Below, piece after piece: positions 27,567 through 36,277 of a DNA stretch of 64,000 nt. This DNA comes from Akkermansiaceae bacterium UBA7331. GTDB taxonomy: Bacteria; Verrucomicrobiota; Verrucomicrobiia; Verrucomicrobiales; Akkermansiaceae. Every line of letters starts with the position of its first letter. Position 1 is the stretch's first letter. The stretch spans positions 65,063 to 129,062 of the forward strand of contig DKPP01000012.1 of NCBI GenBank assembly GCA_002471255.1, in the 5' to 3' direction. The notes under the pieces were generated by a model. It worked only from the letters and a program-made list of their open reading frames with translations. It was not told where the DNA came from and did no database searches. Made by a program: the position numbers and the translations under genes.

Positions 27567-29642
27567 ATGAAATTTACCACTCGTTACGCCCTTCTGGCGA
27601 CATCAATATTATCCATAAACATGGGGATGGGCATTGAAAATTTTGATTCACTTCCTGCCGGTTCATTATCGAAAGCCAATACCGTTTATGGATCACTTGA
27701 GGCTGAACAAGATAATTTGGCTATTCATAACAAAGGAAAATCAGGCACTCAATCACTTCGTCTATTAGGTGGAGAAAAAAAACAAGTTACACTAACCTTA
27801 AAAGAGTCGCCAAAAATTGATGTTGGATTACAAGCATGGGCAGAACGATGGACAGGACAAGACCCATTTGAGTTCAAAATCATTGCTGTGACACCCTCAG
27901 GCGAAAAAGAAATTTATGATGGTCAAAAAGCAGTTCGTTCAGGTGGTTTTCATACAAAAATAAATGCTACTATTCCGGCTAAGACTACCAAATTGATTTT
28001 CCAATCTACCACTCCCGAAAAAACAGGAGTATTGATTGATGACCTCTACATTGTACCGGTCATTCCAATGAAATTCCTCAATGCTGAGGTAAAATCCGAT
28101 GTATGGCCTACGATTATTAGAAAGCCACAAAACCCATTGCTTCGATTTGATATCGAGACGGAAGGCGGACTAAAACCTCTTACTTTCACCGGTACTACTT
28201 TGGACATGACCGGCACCAATTTAGCACAAATTGAATCCATCAGTTTCATTAAAGGTGGTGAATTTTTAGATAATGGCGACATCGTAGTCGAAGAAGAGAC
28301 CAAAGCTAAAATCATTGGCAACAATCCTAAAGCGGTAAAACTTGAAGGATCTCTTCCTCTTGAATCCGGTAGCAATAAAATCTGGATTAGCGTAAAGCTA
28401 AAAGATAATGCCAAGGCAAAAGGATTTATCAAGGCCAAGCCATTAGGCATTTTCTTGAATAATAAAGCAACCCCTATTGCTGAGAAAAAAATGGTAGCCC
28501 AACGTATCGGCTACGGCATTGGTATGCGCGACACAGAGGTATTACCTACAAAACGTGTAACCAAATGCTATCGTATCCCTGCTATGGTTTTGTCAAAGGC
28601 AGGAACCTTGATCGCTGCAGCAGACATCAGATATAATCACAATGGCGATTTACCTGCCGACATTGATATGGGCGTGAGCCGTTCTACCGATGGTGGCGAA
28701 ACTTGGACGCCTATGACTATTGCCTTGGCTTTTAAAGATGCCTTACCAGGCTTCAAAGGAGCAGGTAACGGTGATGCCGCTTTATTGGTGGATAATAAAT
28801 CCGGTCGCATCTGGATGGCTGTTTTATGGAGCCACGGCGGACACCCCATCTGGAGCGGTAAGCAAGGCACCAACGCACCGGACCAAACAAGTCAACTCGT
28901 TCTCACCTATAGTGATGATGACGGCAAAACATGGTCAAAAGCGATCAATATCACAGACCAAATCAAAAAACCTGAATGGGGCGTGAACTTCCAAGGTCCC
29001 GGTTCAGGTATTTGCATGAAAGATGGCACCTTGGTATTCCCTTGCCAATTTTGGTATGACTATGATGGTACTGACGGTGTAAAAGGAAGAAAAGCCCACT
29101 GCTCTATTATCTATTCCAAAGACCAAGGTAAAACATGGAATGTAGGTACTTCCCCCGTAAGAGATACATCCGAAGCTCAAGTAGTCGAATTAGCTGATGG
29201 TTCCATTATGATTAACTCTCGTAATGAAGCCGGCGGACATTGGAGAGCTATCTACACTACCAAAGATTTTGGTGCAACATGGCAGGAACACCCTACCAAT
29301 AATAACGGCAATGGAAACGGATTGATCGAACCGGGTGCTTGCCAAGGTAGTATTTTATATGTCCCGAATAAAGGTGGGGTAAAGCATCCTCTTTTCTTCT
29401 CCAACCCAAGCTTTGGTGGCAGCCGTAAAAACATGACTATTAAAGCATCTCTTGACCAAGGGATGTCTTGGCCGGAAAAATTCCATGTCCTTTACGATGA
29501 GCGTAACGGTGGTGGATATTCTTCTCTAGCACCAATCAATGATAAATATATCGGCGTATTATACGAAGGTAGATTTAACGTTTATTTCTTAAGAATTCCT
29601 TATTCTGAAATTTTTAAACAAAAATCCACAACGGAGCAATAA
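27567..29642 (+). CDS. Secreted exo-alpha-sialidase (BNR family, GH33-like)
   Basis: This 691-residue sialidase cleaves terminal sialic acids from glycans. After a signal peptide (about 1-22) there is an N-terminal lectin-like or jellyroll region (about 25-165) and a BNR-associated beta domain (about 168-305). The six-bladed propeller follows, with five Asp boxes: 373-380 (STDGGETW), 449-456, 517-524, 565-572 and 628-635. Catalytic features seen are Arg336 in YRIPA, the acidic group around Asp353, Glu536 and Arg552 in the SEAQ...SRN region, Arg620 in SRKNM and the likely nucleophile Tyr651 in GGGYSSL. All key residues appear present, so it should be active. Linkage preference and hydrolytic versus trans-sialidase action cannot be read. 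No sialic acid transport or catabolism genes are nearby. Confidence 0.92.
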   Translation: MKFTTRYALLATSILSINMGMGIENFDSLPAGSLSKANTVYGSLEAEQDNLAIHNKGKSGTQSLRLLGGEKKQVTLTLKESPKIDVGLQAWAERWTGQDPFEFKIIAVTPSGEKEIYDGQKAVRSGGFHTKINATIPAKTTKLIFQSTTPEKTGVLIDDLYIVPVIPMKFLNAEVKSDVWPTIIRKPQNPLLRFDIETEGGLKPLTFTGTTLDMTGTNLAQIESISFIKGGEFLDNGDIVVEEETKAKIIGNNPKAVKLEGSLPLESGSNKIWISVKLKDNAKAKGFIKAKPLGIFLNNKATPIAEKKMVAQRIGYGIGMRDTEVLPTKRVTKCYRIPAMVLSKAGTLIAAADIRYNHNGDLPADIDMGVSRSTDGGETWTPMTIALAFKDALPGFKGAGNGDAALLVDNKSGRIWMAVLWSHGGHPIWSGKQGTNAPDQTSQLVLTYSDDDGKTWSKAINITDQIKKPEWGVNFQGPGSGICMKDGTLVFPCQFWYDYDGTDGVKGRKAHCSIIYSKDQGKTWNVGTSPVRDTSEAQVVELADGSIMINSRNEAGGHWRAIYTTKDFGATWQEHPTNNNGNGNGLIEPGACQGSILYVPNKGGVKHPLFFSNPSFGGSRKNMTIKASLDQGMSWPEKFHVLYDERNGGGYSSLAPINDKYIGVLYEGRFNVYFLRIPYSEIFKQKSTTEQ

Positions 29643-29670
29643 ACTGATTCGTTTTCAATCAATCAATTTG

Positions 29671-29705
29671 AATAAGTCATCATTTATATGATGGCTTATT
29701 TTTTT
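29671..29705 (+). terminator. Terminator after the sialidase gene
   Basis: The stem AATAAGTCATCAT / ATGATGGCTTATT with a TTAT loop (29671-29700, one G-T pair) is followed by five or more T. Confidence 0.75.
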
Positions 29706-29768
29706 ATAAAATAGACCTAGGCTTTTAAATTGACAGGTTTATGGAATAGCCTAAATTTGGAAATTCCC

Positions 29769-31625
29769 ATGAAGGCCAATTTTAATTCTTTACGCACTCA
29801 ATTATCAGTTTTTGCATTAGCAAATATATTATTTTCCGTTCCTCTCTATGCATCGGATACGGATTTAGGCAATATCACTTTTGTTGGAGATTCCATCACA
29901 AACGGAGGATCGGCCAAGGGTGCAACGGCATCGAATCAGGCTCGATGTGGTGGTACGGCGGCGAGTTGGCGCTATGCATTATGGAAACATCTTTTAGATA
30001 ATGGATATAACGACAAGACCCAAGGCAATTCATCAGATAAGGTTAATCAACCATTAGCATTAAAAGGCAAAGATTTTCAAATGGTTGGCACAGTCAATAG
30101 ATTTGCCAATAACGACGCGGAATTAAACGCCCTCGCTACCGAATATTTAGGTAAGGCATTTCACAATATTCATGAAGGGCACGATGGCTGGAGGGCTGCG
30201 GGGCATGCAGGCAAATTTGCACGCACTAATAAACCCGGCTCCGGATATGTCGGTAACTGGATTTCCAATAATGGGAAAAATGGTGGTCCTAGATATGATT
30301 CCAAGCCATCGACAGGCTGGAGTGATAACGAAAAAGACCAAAATTATTGGGGCAAACAAATTTTGGCTCCGGTTTCGAAATTCACACCTAATACATATAG
30401 TCCTGATACAGTAGTAATACTCCTTGGAGTGAATGATATCGATGCCTACACCGGTGAAGAGGTTTATCAAAACGTTGGTGAAATTGTTCGTTTATATCAA
30501 ATATCAAACCCCAAGGCAAAATTTGCCATCAGCACTATTCTAGACAGCAATAGAAACAGAAAAAACGTTACGGATTACAATACTCTTCTTTTAGATACGC
30601 CAAAAGATTCTTCTGACTGGCGATACGGCAAAACAAATATCATCACATTTAATGGAAACCTCGGTTACAACCAAAATATGTGCTATGATAATTTACACTT
30701 GGGAGCTCAAGGCGCACTTATTTTTAGCTCCAACGTTGCTAGAGCCTTAGGTGTAGGTCAACGATCTGTAGGGCAAGAAAGGAGAGATGCTTCTCATCAA
30801 AACTTTACTCAAGTAAAATTACCCGCTACTCAAGGAGCATGGAAAAGCATATCGAAATCTATCAACGGAAACAAAAAAACATACTTTGAGTTGAAATCTG
30901 AAAAAAACTCATCAGCGAGTGCCTTCAAAATCCCCGGCATTAAGTTAGATGCATCATCAAATAATACGGTAAACATCGTATTCCAAATGGATGACGACTC
31001 CAACAAAAACACGTTTTCAATCAATCTGGCAAATGGAAATGACAAAAATGGTCAATTAGATATTTACCCAAATGAAATACGATGGAAGGGAACGAATGCC
31101 ACTTATACTCAAGGTAGCCCTGAAACCGGCTTGGTGCTATACACAGGGGTACTTTTAAACAAAGAAATGAATAATCTACGAGTTGCATGGATACAAAAAG
31201 ATCAAACATTAGGTCTAAATGAAGGTTATTATGTATGGCTTAATGGCGTTTTAATAGGAGAAGCATTACAAGGTGACTCTTCAAATAATATCGCCAATAA
31301 TAAAAACGGCATTCTGCTTGGTGGACTTATTCCCGATGGTGAAACTATGGTCTCGATTGAATCTATTTCTTATTGCTCTACTCAATCATTGGCACCAATC
31401 GGGGAAACCATAAGAGAATTCCCAAATAACATCGCTCAAGCCATTAAAATAACACCTCGTATCTGGACGAATGCAAAAGGCAAAAAAATCGTAGGAAAAC
31501 TCATATCTCTTAACAATGGCACTGCCACCATTTCGACTGAAGGCAAAAACATCAAAATTCCGATCAATGGATTAAGCAAGGAAGATCAACAAGTGTTACA
31601 ATCATATTCATCCAAATCAAAATAA
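29769..31625 (+). CDS. Secreted SGNH hydrolase with beta-sandwich and C-terminal SHD1-like domain
   Basis: The product has 618 residues. A signal peptide (about 1-29, ending LYAS) precedes an SGNH hydrolase domain with Ser42 in VGDSIT, block III LLGVND and a late DNLHLG motif that supplies Asp/His. A beta-sandwich domain (about 360-545) has NLRVAWI...GYYVWLNGVLIGEA, closely matching a segment of the autotransporter. The last about 55 residues (RIWTNAKGKKIVGKLI...LSKEDQQVL) look like SHD1, a small domain that is frequent in secreted proteins of Planctomycetes and Verrucomicrobia. The ATG at 29769 starts the signal peptide, so it is preferred over the TTG at 29730. The function is inferred as a carbohydrate esterase acting with the sialidase; it has its own transcription unit. 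Confidence 0.82.
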   Translation: MKANFNSLRTQLSVFALANILFSVPLYASDTDLGNITFVGDSITNGGSAKGATASNQARCGGTAASWRYALWKHLLDNGYNDKTQGNSSDKVNQPLALKGKDFQMVGTVNRFANNDAELNALATEYLGKAFHNIHEGHDGWRAAGHAGKFARTNKPGSGYVGNWISNNGKNGGPRYDSKPSTGWSDNEKDQNYWGKQILAPVSKFTPNTYSPDTVVILLGVNDIDAYTGEEVYQNVGEIVRLYQISNPKAKFAISTILDSNRNRKNVTDYNTLLLDTPKDSSDWRYGKTNIITFNGNLGYNQNMCYDNLHLGAQGALIFSSNVARALGVGQRSVGQERRDASHQNFTQVKLPATQGAWKSISKSINGNKKTYFELKSEKNSSASAFKIPGIKLDASSNNTVNIVFQMDDDSNKNTFSINLANGNDKNGQLDIYPNEIRWKGTNATYTQGSPETGLVLYTGVLLNKEMNNLRVAWIQKDQTLGLNEGYYVWLNGVLIGEALQGDSSNNIANNKNGILLGGLIPDGETMVSIESISYCSTQSLAPIGETIREFPNNIAQAIKITPRIWTNAKGKKIVGKLISLNNGTATISTEGKNIKIPINGLSKEDQQVLQSYSSKSK

Positions 31626-31711
31626 AAGGCGAATCTCAAACAACAAACCGGCATCAATACCCTAGACAATTGATCAAGGGCAAGAATACTCATCTTAATA
31701 AGATAGCAGAC

Positions 31712-31739
31712 TTGCAAATCAATCCAAAGGTTTTATAAT
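31712..31739 (+). promoter_or_regulatory. Strong candidate metG promoter with almost no leader
   Basis: TTGCAA (31712-31717), a 16-base spacer and a perfect TATAAT (31734-31739). The metG ATG begins at 31748, eight bases after the -10 box, so transcription should begin at or just before the start codon (leaderless or near-leaderless mRNA). Confidence 0.6.
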
Positions 31740-31747
31740 CCACACCC

Positions 31748-33352
31748 ATGTACTACATCACCACGGCAATTGATTATACAAATGGACCACCCCATATTGG
31801 GCACGCCTATGAAAAGGTGTTAGCTGACGTTTTGGCACGTTGGCACCGAATGTTGGGCGAGGAAGTGTATTTTCTCACCGGGGTTGATCAACATGGTCAA
31901 AAAGTACAACAAACAGCTGAGAAAAAAGGTATTTCCCCTCAACAACACGTTGACGAAATCACCAAGCTTTTTATTGCTCTTTGGGAACGATTAGGCCTTA
32001 GCTATGATGGCTGGGCTGCTACGACAGATCCTCGACATAAGGCTTGCGTACAAAAAATCCTTACAAATCTCAAAGATCAAGGTCAGCTTTATAAAAAATC
32101 ATACAAAGGTTTTTACTCTGTAAGACAAGAGCAATTCTTAACCGACAAAGAACGCAATGAAGAAGGCGTGTTTGGTGAAGAATGGGGCGAAGTGGTAGAA
32201 TTGGAAGAAGAAAACTGGTACTTCCGCCTAGCCGATCAAGCAGCTTGGATGAAAAACTTCATCGAACAAAGCAATGCTTTCGTTACCCCTTCCTTCCGTA
32301 AGGCTGAATTATTGCATGCCGTAGAGCGCGCTTTTGAAGGCGACCTTTGCATTTCCAGACCAAAGGATCGTTTATCTTGGGGTATTGAATTACCTTTTGA
32401 TACCGATTTCGTTACTTATGTATGGTTTGATGCCCTAATCAACTACATCTCTTTTGCAGGATATTTGGCTGAACCGGAAAGCGGTTTACCTGATTTTGAA
32501 AAATTATGGCCTGCTCAATGCGAAATCATCGGTAAAGATATTTTGGTGCCGGCTCACGGTGTTTACTGGCCTGCCATGTTGCATGCCATGGGCTTTAAAG
32601 ATGAAGAAATGCCGGGCTTGTTAGTACATGGTTGGTGGAACATCAATGGCGAGAAAATGTCAAAATCCATTGGCAATGTCGTTGACCCTAACGCTTTAGT
32701 TGATGCCTTTGGAGCCGAAGCAGTACGTTATTATCTCGTTCGTGATATTACGACAGGTAAAGATGCCAATTTTGATGCGGACCGTCTCGTCATGCTCTAC
32801 AATACCGAGCTTGCCAATGATTTGGGCAACCTTTGCAACAGATCCATCAACATGACTCGCCGTTACTGCGATTCCGTTTTACCGGCTACTGATTTTGATG
32901 ATGAAGCTTCTCAAGCATTACGTGCAGGTATGGCTACCACCATCAAACAATTTAGCGCTTTGATGAATGACAACATGGTATCTGACGCTTTAGCCGTCCT
33001 AAATAATCAGATTTCTGCCTGCAATGCTTACATTGAGCAACAGCAACCATGGCAATTAGCTAAGGATGAAGCACAGGCAAGCAAGCTTCACACTGTTTTA
33101 CGTCATTTATTAGAATGCTGCGCACAGACCGGATATCTCATCAAATGCGTTTTACCGGAAGCTTCCGACCGCATCCTCAATCAACTTGAAGCCGGCGGAT
33201 TAATGGAGAATGTAACTCCTCAAACTCTTGAGTGGGGGATTTTGCCAGATAATCACACCATCGGTGAACCGGCTCCGGTATTCCCTCGCATTCTTTCAGA
33301 AGAAGAAAAGGAAAAACTAGCCGCTAAGGCAGCCAAAGGTTCCAAGAAATAA
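31748..33352 (+). CDS. metG: Methionyl-tRNA synthetase
   Basis: This 534-residue class I synthetase charges tRNA(Met). The HIGH motif (HIGHAYEKV) is near residue 17 and the KMSKS motif (GEKMSKSIGN) near 304. The connective-peptide region contains YSVRQEQFLTDKE with no CxxC zinc knuckle, so it is of the short, zinc-free type. The anticodon-binding helical domain follows (about 355-490). The C-terminal tRNA-binding domain (OB-fold) found in some homologues is absent, as in many monomeric enzymes. It ends in a Lys/Ala-rich tail and a terminator. Confidence 0.95.
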   Translation: MYYITTAIDYTNGPPHIGHAYEKVLADVLARWHRMLGEEVYFLTGVDQHGQKVQQTAEKKGISPQQHVDEITKLFIALWERLGLSYDGWAATTDPRHKACVQKILTNLKDQGQLYKKSYKGFYSVRQEQFLTDKERNEEGVFGEEWGEVVELEEENWYFRLADQAAWMKNFIEQSNAFVTPSFRKAELLHAVERAFEGDLCISRPKDRLSWGIELPFDTDFVTYVWFDALINYISFAGYLAEPESGLPDFEKLWPAQCEIIGKDILVPAHGVYWPAMLHAMGFKDEEMPGLLVHGWWNINGEKMSKSIGNVVDPNALVDAFGAEAVRYYLVRDITTGKDANFDADRLVMLYNTELANDLGNLCNRSINMTRRYCDSVLPATDFDDEASQALRAGMATTIKQFSALMNDNMVSDALAVLNNQISACNAYIEQQQPWQLAKDEAQASKLHTVLRHLLECCAQTGYLIKCVLPEASDRILNQLEAGGLMENVTPQTLEWGILPDNHTIGEPAPVFPRILSEEEKEKLAAKAAKGSKK

Positions 33353-33370
33353 GATTGCAACTTTCCATCC

Positions 33371-33409
33371 AACGGGGCTATTGTTTCAATAGTCCCGTTT
33401 ATTTTATCC
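33371..33409 (+). terminator. Terminator after metG
   Basis: The stem AACGGGGCTATTG / CAATAGTCCCGTT with a TTT loop (33371-33399) is followed by TATTTTA. The menD start codon is at 33420. Confidence 0.75.
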
Positions 33410-33419
33410 ATATTTTCTC

Positions 33420-34997
33420 ATGAATCATATCAAATCTTTTATTGCCCATTGTTGCATCAATGGCATCTGTGAATGGATCGTTTGCCCGGGAGCTCGTAAT
33501 GCAGCTCTACTGCAAGTTTTAGCTGCTTCCCCCGATTTAGTAAAACGCACTCATTTTGATGAACGTGGTGCAGGATTCTTCGCTTTAGGCCGCATCCAAG
33601 ATATGGGTCTGCCCGTAGCAGTCGTGACTACATCGGGCACGGCAGCAGCCGAGCTTTTACCCAGCGTCATTGAAGCTTACTATGAAGGCAGACCTTTAAT
33701 GGTCATTACTGCTGATCGACCTGCCGAGTTTCGCGGGTCCGGAGCCCCACAGGCCATTGAGCAGGCCGAGCTTTTCGGTATTTACGCACCAACGATTGAT
33801 ATGGCTTCACCGGAAGAAATGACGGTAGAAATTTTTGAAAACTGGGATTACGCATCACCTATCCATATTAACGTGTGCCTCCCTGAGCCCGATTTAGCGG
33901 CAGAAATAGCCGATTGTGACCTTTATCCGGCCGAACCACCCGAGATCACTTACCCACCTCAATCGTTAAGCGATTTAGCCCAAGCACTTCGCTTCAAATC
34001 TCGTTTAGGTCTTGTTTTAATGATCGGCGGTCTTGATCCAAACGAACAAGCACCGGCTCTCTGGTTGGCAAAAGAACTACGCGTACCCGTAATCGCTGAT
34101 GCTACATCCGGTCTCAGAGAAGAATTGGCTCAATTTAACCTCATTTCGGCAGATCGCTTATTACGCAAAAATCCACCGAAAATCGTTTTACGTGTAGGGG
34201 ACGTTCCTGTTTCTCGATTCTGGCGAGATCTGGAAAACTTACCCAACACCGAAGTTTACTCCATCTCACGCACTCCATTCTCAGGTTTAGCTAGAGAATC
34301 AACCCTCATACAGGGAGATTTAGAGCAAGTTTTAGAAAGTTTAGGTGACATTGATACCGTCGGTGACGTTAATGATCTCAAGGCATCACATTACAAACAT
34401 CTATCAAAACTCGAAGAAGCATTGATCACTTATCCTGAAAGCGAACAAGCTCTTGTACAAGCCTTTTCGTGTTTTGCCGTTGAAGCCGATAACCTCTATC
34501 TTGGTAATTCTTTACCGATCCGTCGTTGGAATGATTTTGCTCAAACGATGATCCCTATTGAAAATTGTCGAGCCAATCGTGGAGCCAATGGCATTGATGG
34601 ACAAATAGCCACATTTTTAGGCAACAGTGCCAACGCAAAAAACTCATGGGCTTTAATGGGAGATTTAACATGTTTGTACGATGTTAATTCGCTCGCACTT
34701 GTTTCACAATTACCAGCAGGAAAACGTGTTTTAGCAGTAATTAACAACCAAGGAGGACAAATCTTCAGCACATTACCCGGAGGACAAGAAATGACCGAAG
34801 AATTACGCCGCCTATTAGTACAGCCCCATCAATTTCACATGAAACATCTCGCAGAACAATGGGGACTAAACTATTTACAAGTGAGAGACTCGATGGATAT
34901 GGAGCAATTAGACCACTTACCCAAAGACAAAACCTGTCTAGTAGAAATCATCCCCGATCCTGCTCAAACCCAAGCTGTAGATCAGTTACTCAAATAA
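33420..34997 (+). CDS. menD: MenD, SEPHCHC synthase of menaquinone synthesis
   Basis: This 525-residue thiamine-diphosphate enzyme adds 2-oxoglutarate to isochorismate to form SEPHCHC, the first committed step of menaquinone synthesis. The N-terminal pyrimidine-binding domain contains the conserved THFDERGAGFFALG segment with the catalytic Glu. The C-terminal pyrophosphate-binding domain has RGANGIDGQ and the GDLTCLYDVN motif that binds Mg/ThDP. The usual CPGSRS near the start reads CPGARN here, a deviation in a normally well-kept segment. No other men gene lies close; the small thioesterase at 55243-55671 might act on DHNA-CoA but that is guesswork. It ends 142 bases before rpsF. Confidence 0.88.
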   Translation: MNHIKSFIAHCCINGICEWIVCPGARNAALLQVLAASPDLVKRTHFDERGAGFFALGRIQDMGLPVAVVTTSGTAAAELLPSVIEAYYEGRPLMVITADRPAEFRGSGAPQAIEQAELFGIYAPTIDMASPEEMTVEIFENWDYASPIHINVCLPEPDLAAEIADCDLYPAEPPEITYPPQSLSDLAQALRFKSRLGLVLMIGGLDPNEQAPALWLAKELRVPVIADATSGLREELAQFNLISADRLLRKNPPKIVLRVGDVPVSRFWRDLENLPNTEVYSISRTPFSGLARESTLIQGDLEQVLESLGDIDTVGDVNDLKASHYKHLSKLEEALITYPESEQALVQAFSCFAVEADNLYLGNSLPIRRWNDFAQTMIPIENCRANRGANGIDGQIATFLGNSANAKNSWALMGDLTCLYDVNSLALVSQLPAGKRVLAVINNQGGQIFSTLPGGQEMTEELRRLLVQPHQFHMKHLAEQWGLNYLQVRDSMDMEQLDHLPKDKTCLVEIIPDPAQTQAVDQLLK

Positions 34998-35084
34998 TAT
35001 GTGCGGATAAAACTTGCAAAACGGGAAATTTCAAAGCAAGGCAAAAATTAGACTTGCTTTCTCATCCCTTTCATTGCAGAGTAC

Positions 35085-35116
35085 TTGCCCGCAAGGTGCG
35101 CACGGTTCGCACGCAA
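35085..35116 (+). ncRNA. Candidate rpsF leader (S6:S18 binding motif)
   Basis: A compact hairpin lies 24 bases before the rpsF ATG. The outer stem TTGC (35085-35088) / GCAA (35113-35116) and the inner stem GTGCG (35096-35100) / CGCAC (35108-35112) enclose the loop CACGGTT. A seven-base 5'-side bulge starts with CCG (35089-35091). This matches what is known of the rpsF leader that imitates the S18/S6 site on 16S rRNA and represses S6 synthesis, whose hallmark is a bulged CCG. Confidence 0.45.
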
Positions 35117-35139
35117 CTTTTAATTTATTGACAAAGACC

Positions 35140-35424
35140 ATGAGAAACTACGAAGCAATTATCGTATTCAACATGAAGGGTACTGAATCCACCGTTGAAG
35201 AACTTACCAACGCAGTTGTATCAGACCTCAAAGAAGAAGGTGCTCAAATCACCAGCATCGACAACCTTGGCCGTAAAGAATTTGCTTACGAATCACACCA
35301 CATCAAAGCAGGTCAATACGTTGTAATCACATTTTCTGCAGAACCTTCTGCAATCAAGACCATGCGCGAACGCGTTCGCTTGAACACTCTTGTTCACCTC
35401 CAATACTACAAGTTGGTTGGCTAA
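35140..35424 (+). CDS. rpsF: Ribosomal protein bS6
   Basis: This 94-residue protein begins MRNYEAIIVFNMKG and shows the S6 ferredoxin-like layout with the family segment KKxFAYE-like (RKEFAYESHHIKAGQYVV). S6 binds 16S rRNA of the small subunit together with S18. I start at ATG 35140; the open frame extends further upstream from 35014 but those codons lie in the structured leader and do not look like S6. Unlike most bacteria, the following gene is not rpsR or ssb: a strong terminator follows and the gene is a single unit. Confidence 0.95.
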   Translation: MRNYEAIIVFNMKGTESTVEELTNAVVSDLKEEGAQITSIDNLGRKEFAYESHHIKAGQYVVITFSAEPSAIKTMRERVRLNTLVHLQYYKLVG

Positions 35425-35470
35425 GAACTGAGCGCAAGCCGGATTTTCCGCACCTTGCAAACAATTTAAA

Positions 35471-35505
35471 AAGAGCACCGAAGATTTACTTCGGTGCTCT
35501 TTTTT
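35471..35505. terminator. Bidirectional terminator after rpsF
   Basis: A 12-bp stem (AGAGCACCGAAG / CTTCGGTGCTCT, loop ATTTA) is flanked by A-rich sequence on the left and T6 on the right, so it can stop transcription of rpsF and of the convergent - strand gene. Confidence 0.85.
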
Positions 35506-35533
35506 GTAGAAATAAAATAAGAAATGAAAAAAC

Positions 35534-36172
35534 TTAGTTCTTTTCTGCCAAGTAAGCTTTAATGGATGGAATAATTACATCCGTAAAAAGACCTTTGGTT
35601 ATTTCGGCTTGGGCTTGCTTAGGGTCTTTAGTTTGTAATTCAGGATGCTTAGTCTGATAATCAACCATCCACTTCATCACAGCGGCACTGTCGATCACTT
35701 CTTTCATTTGCTCAGCTAGGATGGCCTCTAAGCCAAGTTTAGAAGCATTGTCTTGATCGGATTTGGAATATTCTTCAAATACTTCGACAAGTTTTCCGTC
35801 TTTTTCCAAGTTTTTAACATCTTTCAAGATACCTTGGAGCTTTTCATTACGAGCTTTAAAATAAGCAATGACGTTTTCAGGTAAACCTTCGGTGCTTACG
35901 CTTTTAAAAATTTCGTTATCGATTTCTAATTTTTTAACGATGTGAGCAGGATCTTTATCTGTTTCGTCCAACATATTAATTCCTGCCTTATTGGTATCGT
36001 CAAAAGAACGGACCAACACTTCAAAAGCATATCGGGCGATAGCTTTTTCTTGAGCTTCGGTATATGAAGGAGTGGCAGTAGCTTCTTGAACAGCAGCGGC
36101 TGGTGATTCAGCTAAAAGAGGGCTAACACTGGCGGTTAGTAATGCACATGTAAGAAATAATGTCTTTCTCAT
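35534..36172 (-). CDS. Hypothetical exported helical protein
   Basis: The product has 212 residues. A standard signal peptide (about 1-21, ending LLAES) is followed by a short Ala/Thr/Pro linker and a mainly alpha-helical periplasmic domain with many Lys, Glu and Asp residues. I see no cysteine in the mature part and no enzyme motif. The family is not recognised. The gene converges on rpsF, sharing its bidirectional terminator, and diverges from the next small secreted protein with 105 bases between them. Confidence 0.6.
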   Translation of the reverse strand: MRKTLFLTCALLTASVSPLLAESPAAAVQEATATPSYTEAQEKAIARYAFEVLVRSFDDTNKAGINMLDETDKDPAHIVKKLEIDNEIFKSVSTEGLPENVIAYFKARNEKLQGILKDVKNLEKDGKLVEVFEEYSKSDQDNASKLGLEAILAEQMKEVIDSAAVMKWMVDYQTKHPELQTKDPKQAQAEITKGLFTDVIIPSIKAYLAEKN

Positions 36173-36277
36173 ATTAGATATCTAACACAAATCATCGAAT
36201 ATGCCTATCATTAAAAGAGTAATTGATGTACAAACCTTATACTTGCGCCTTATTTATAATAAAATAAACTCAAAAGG

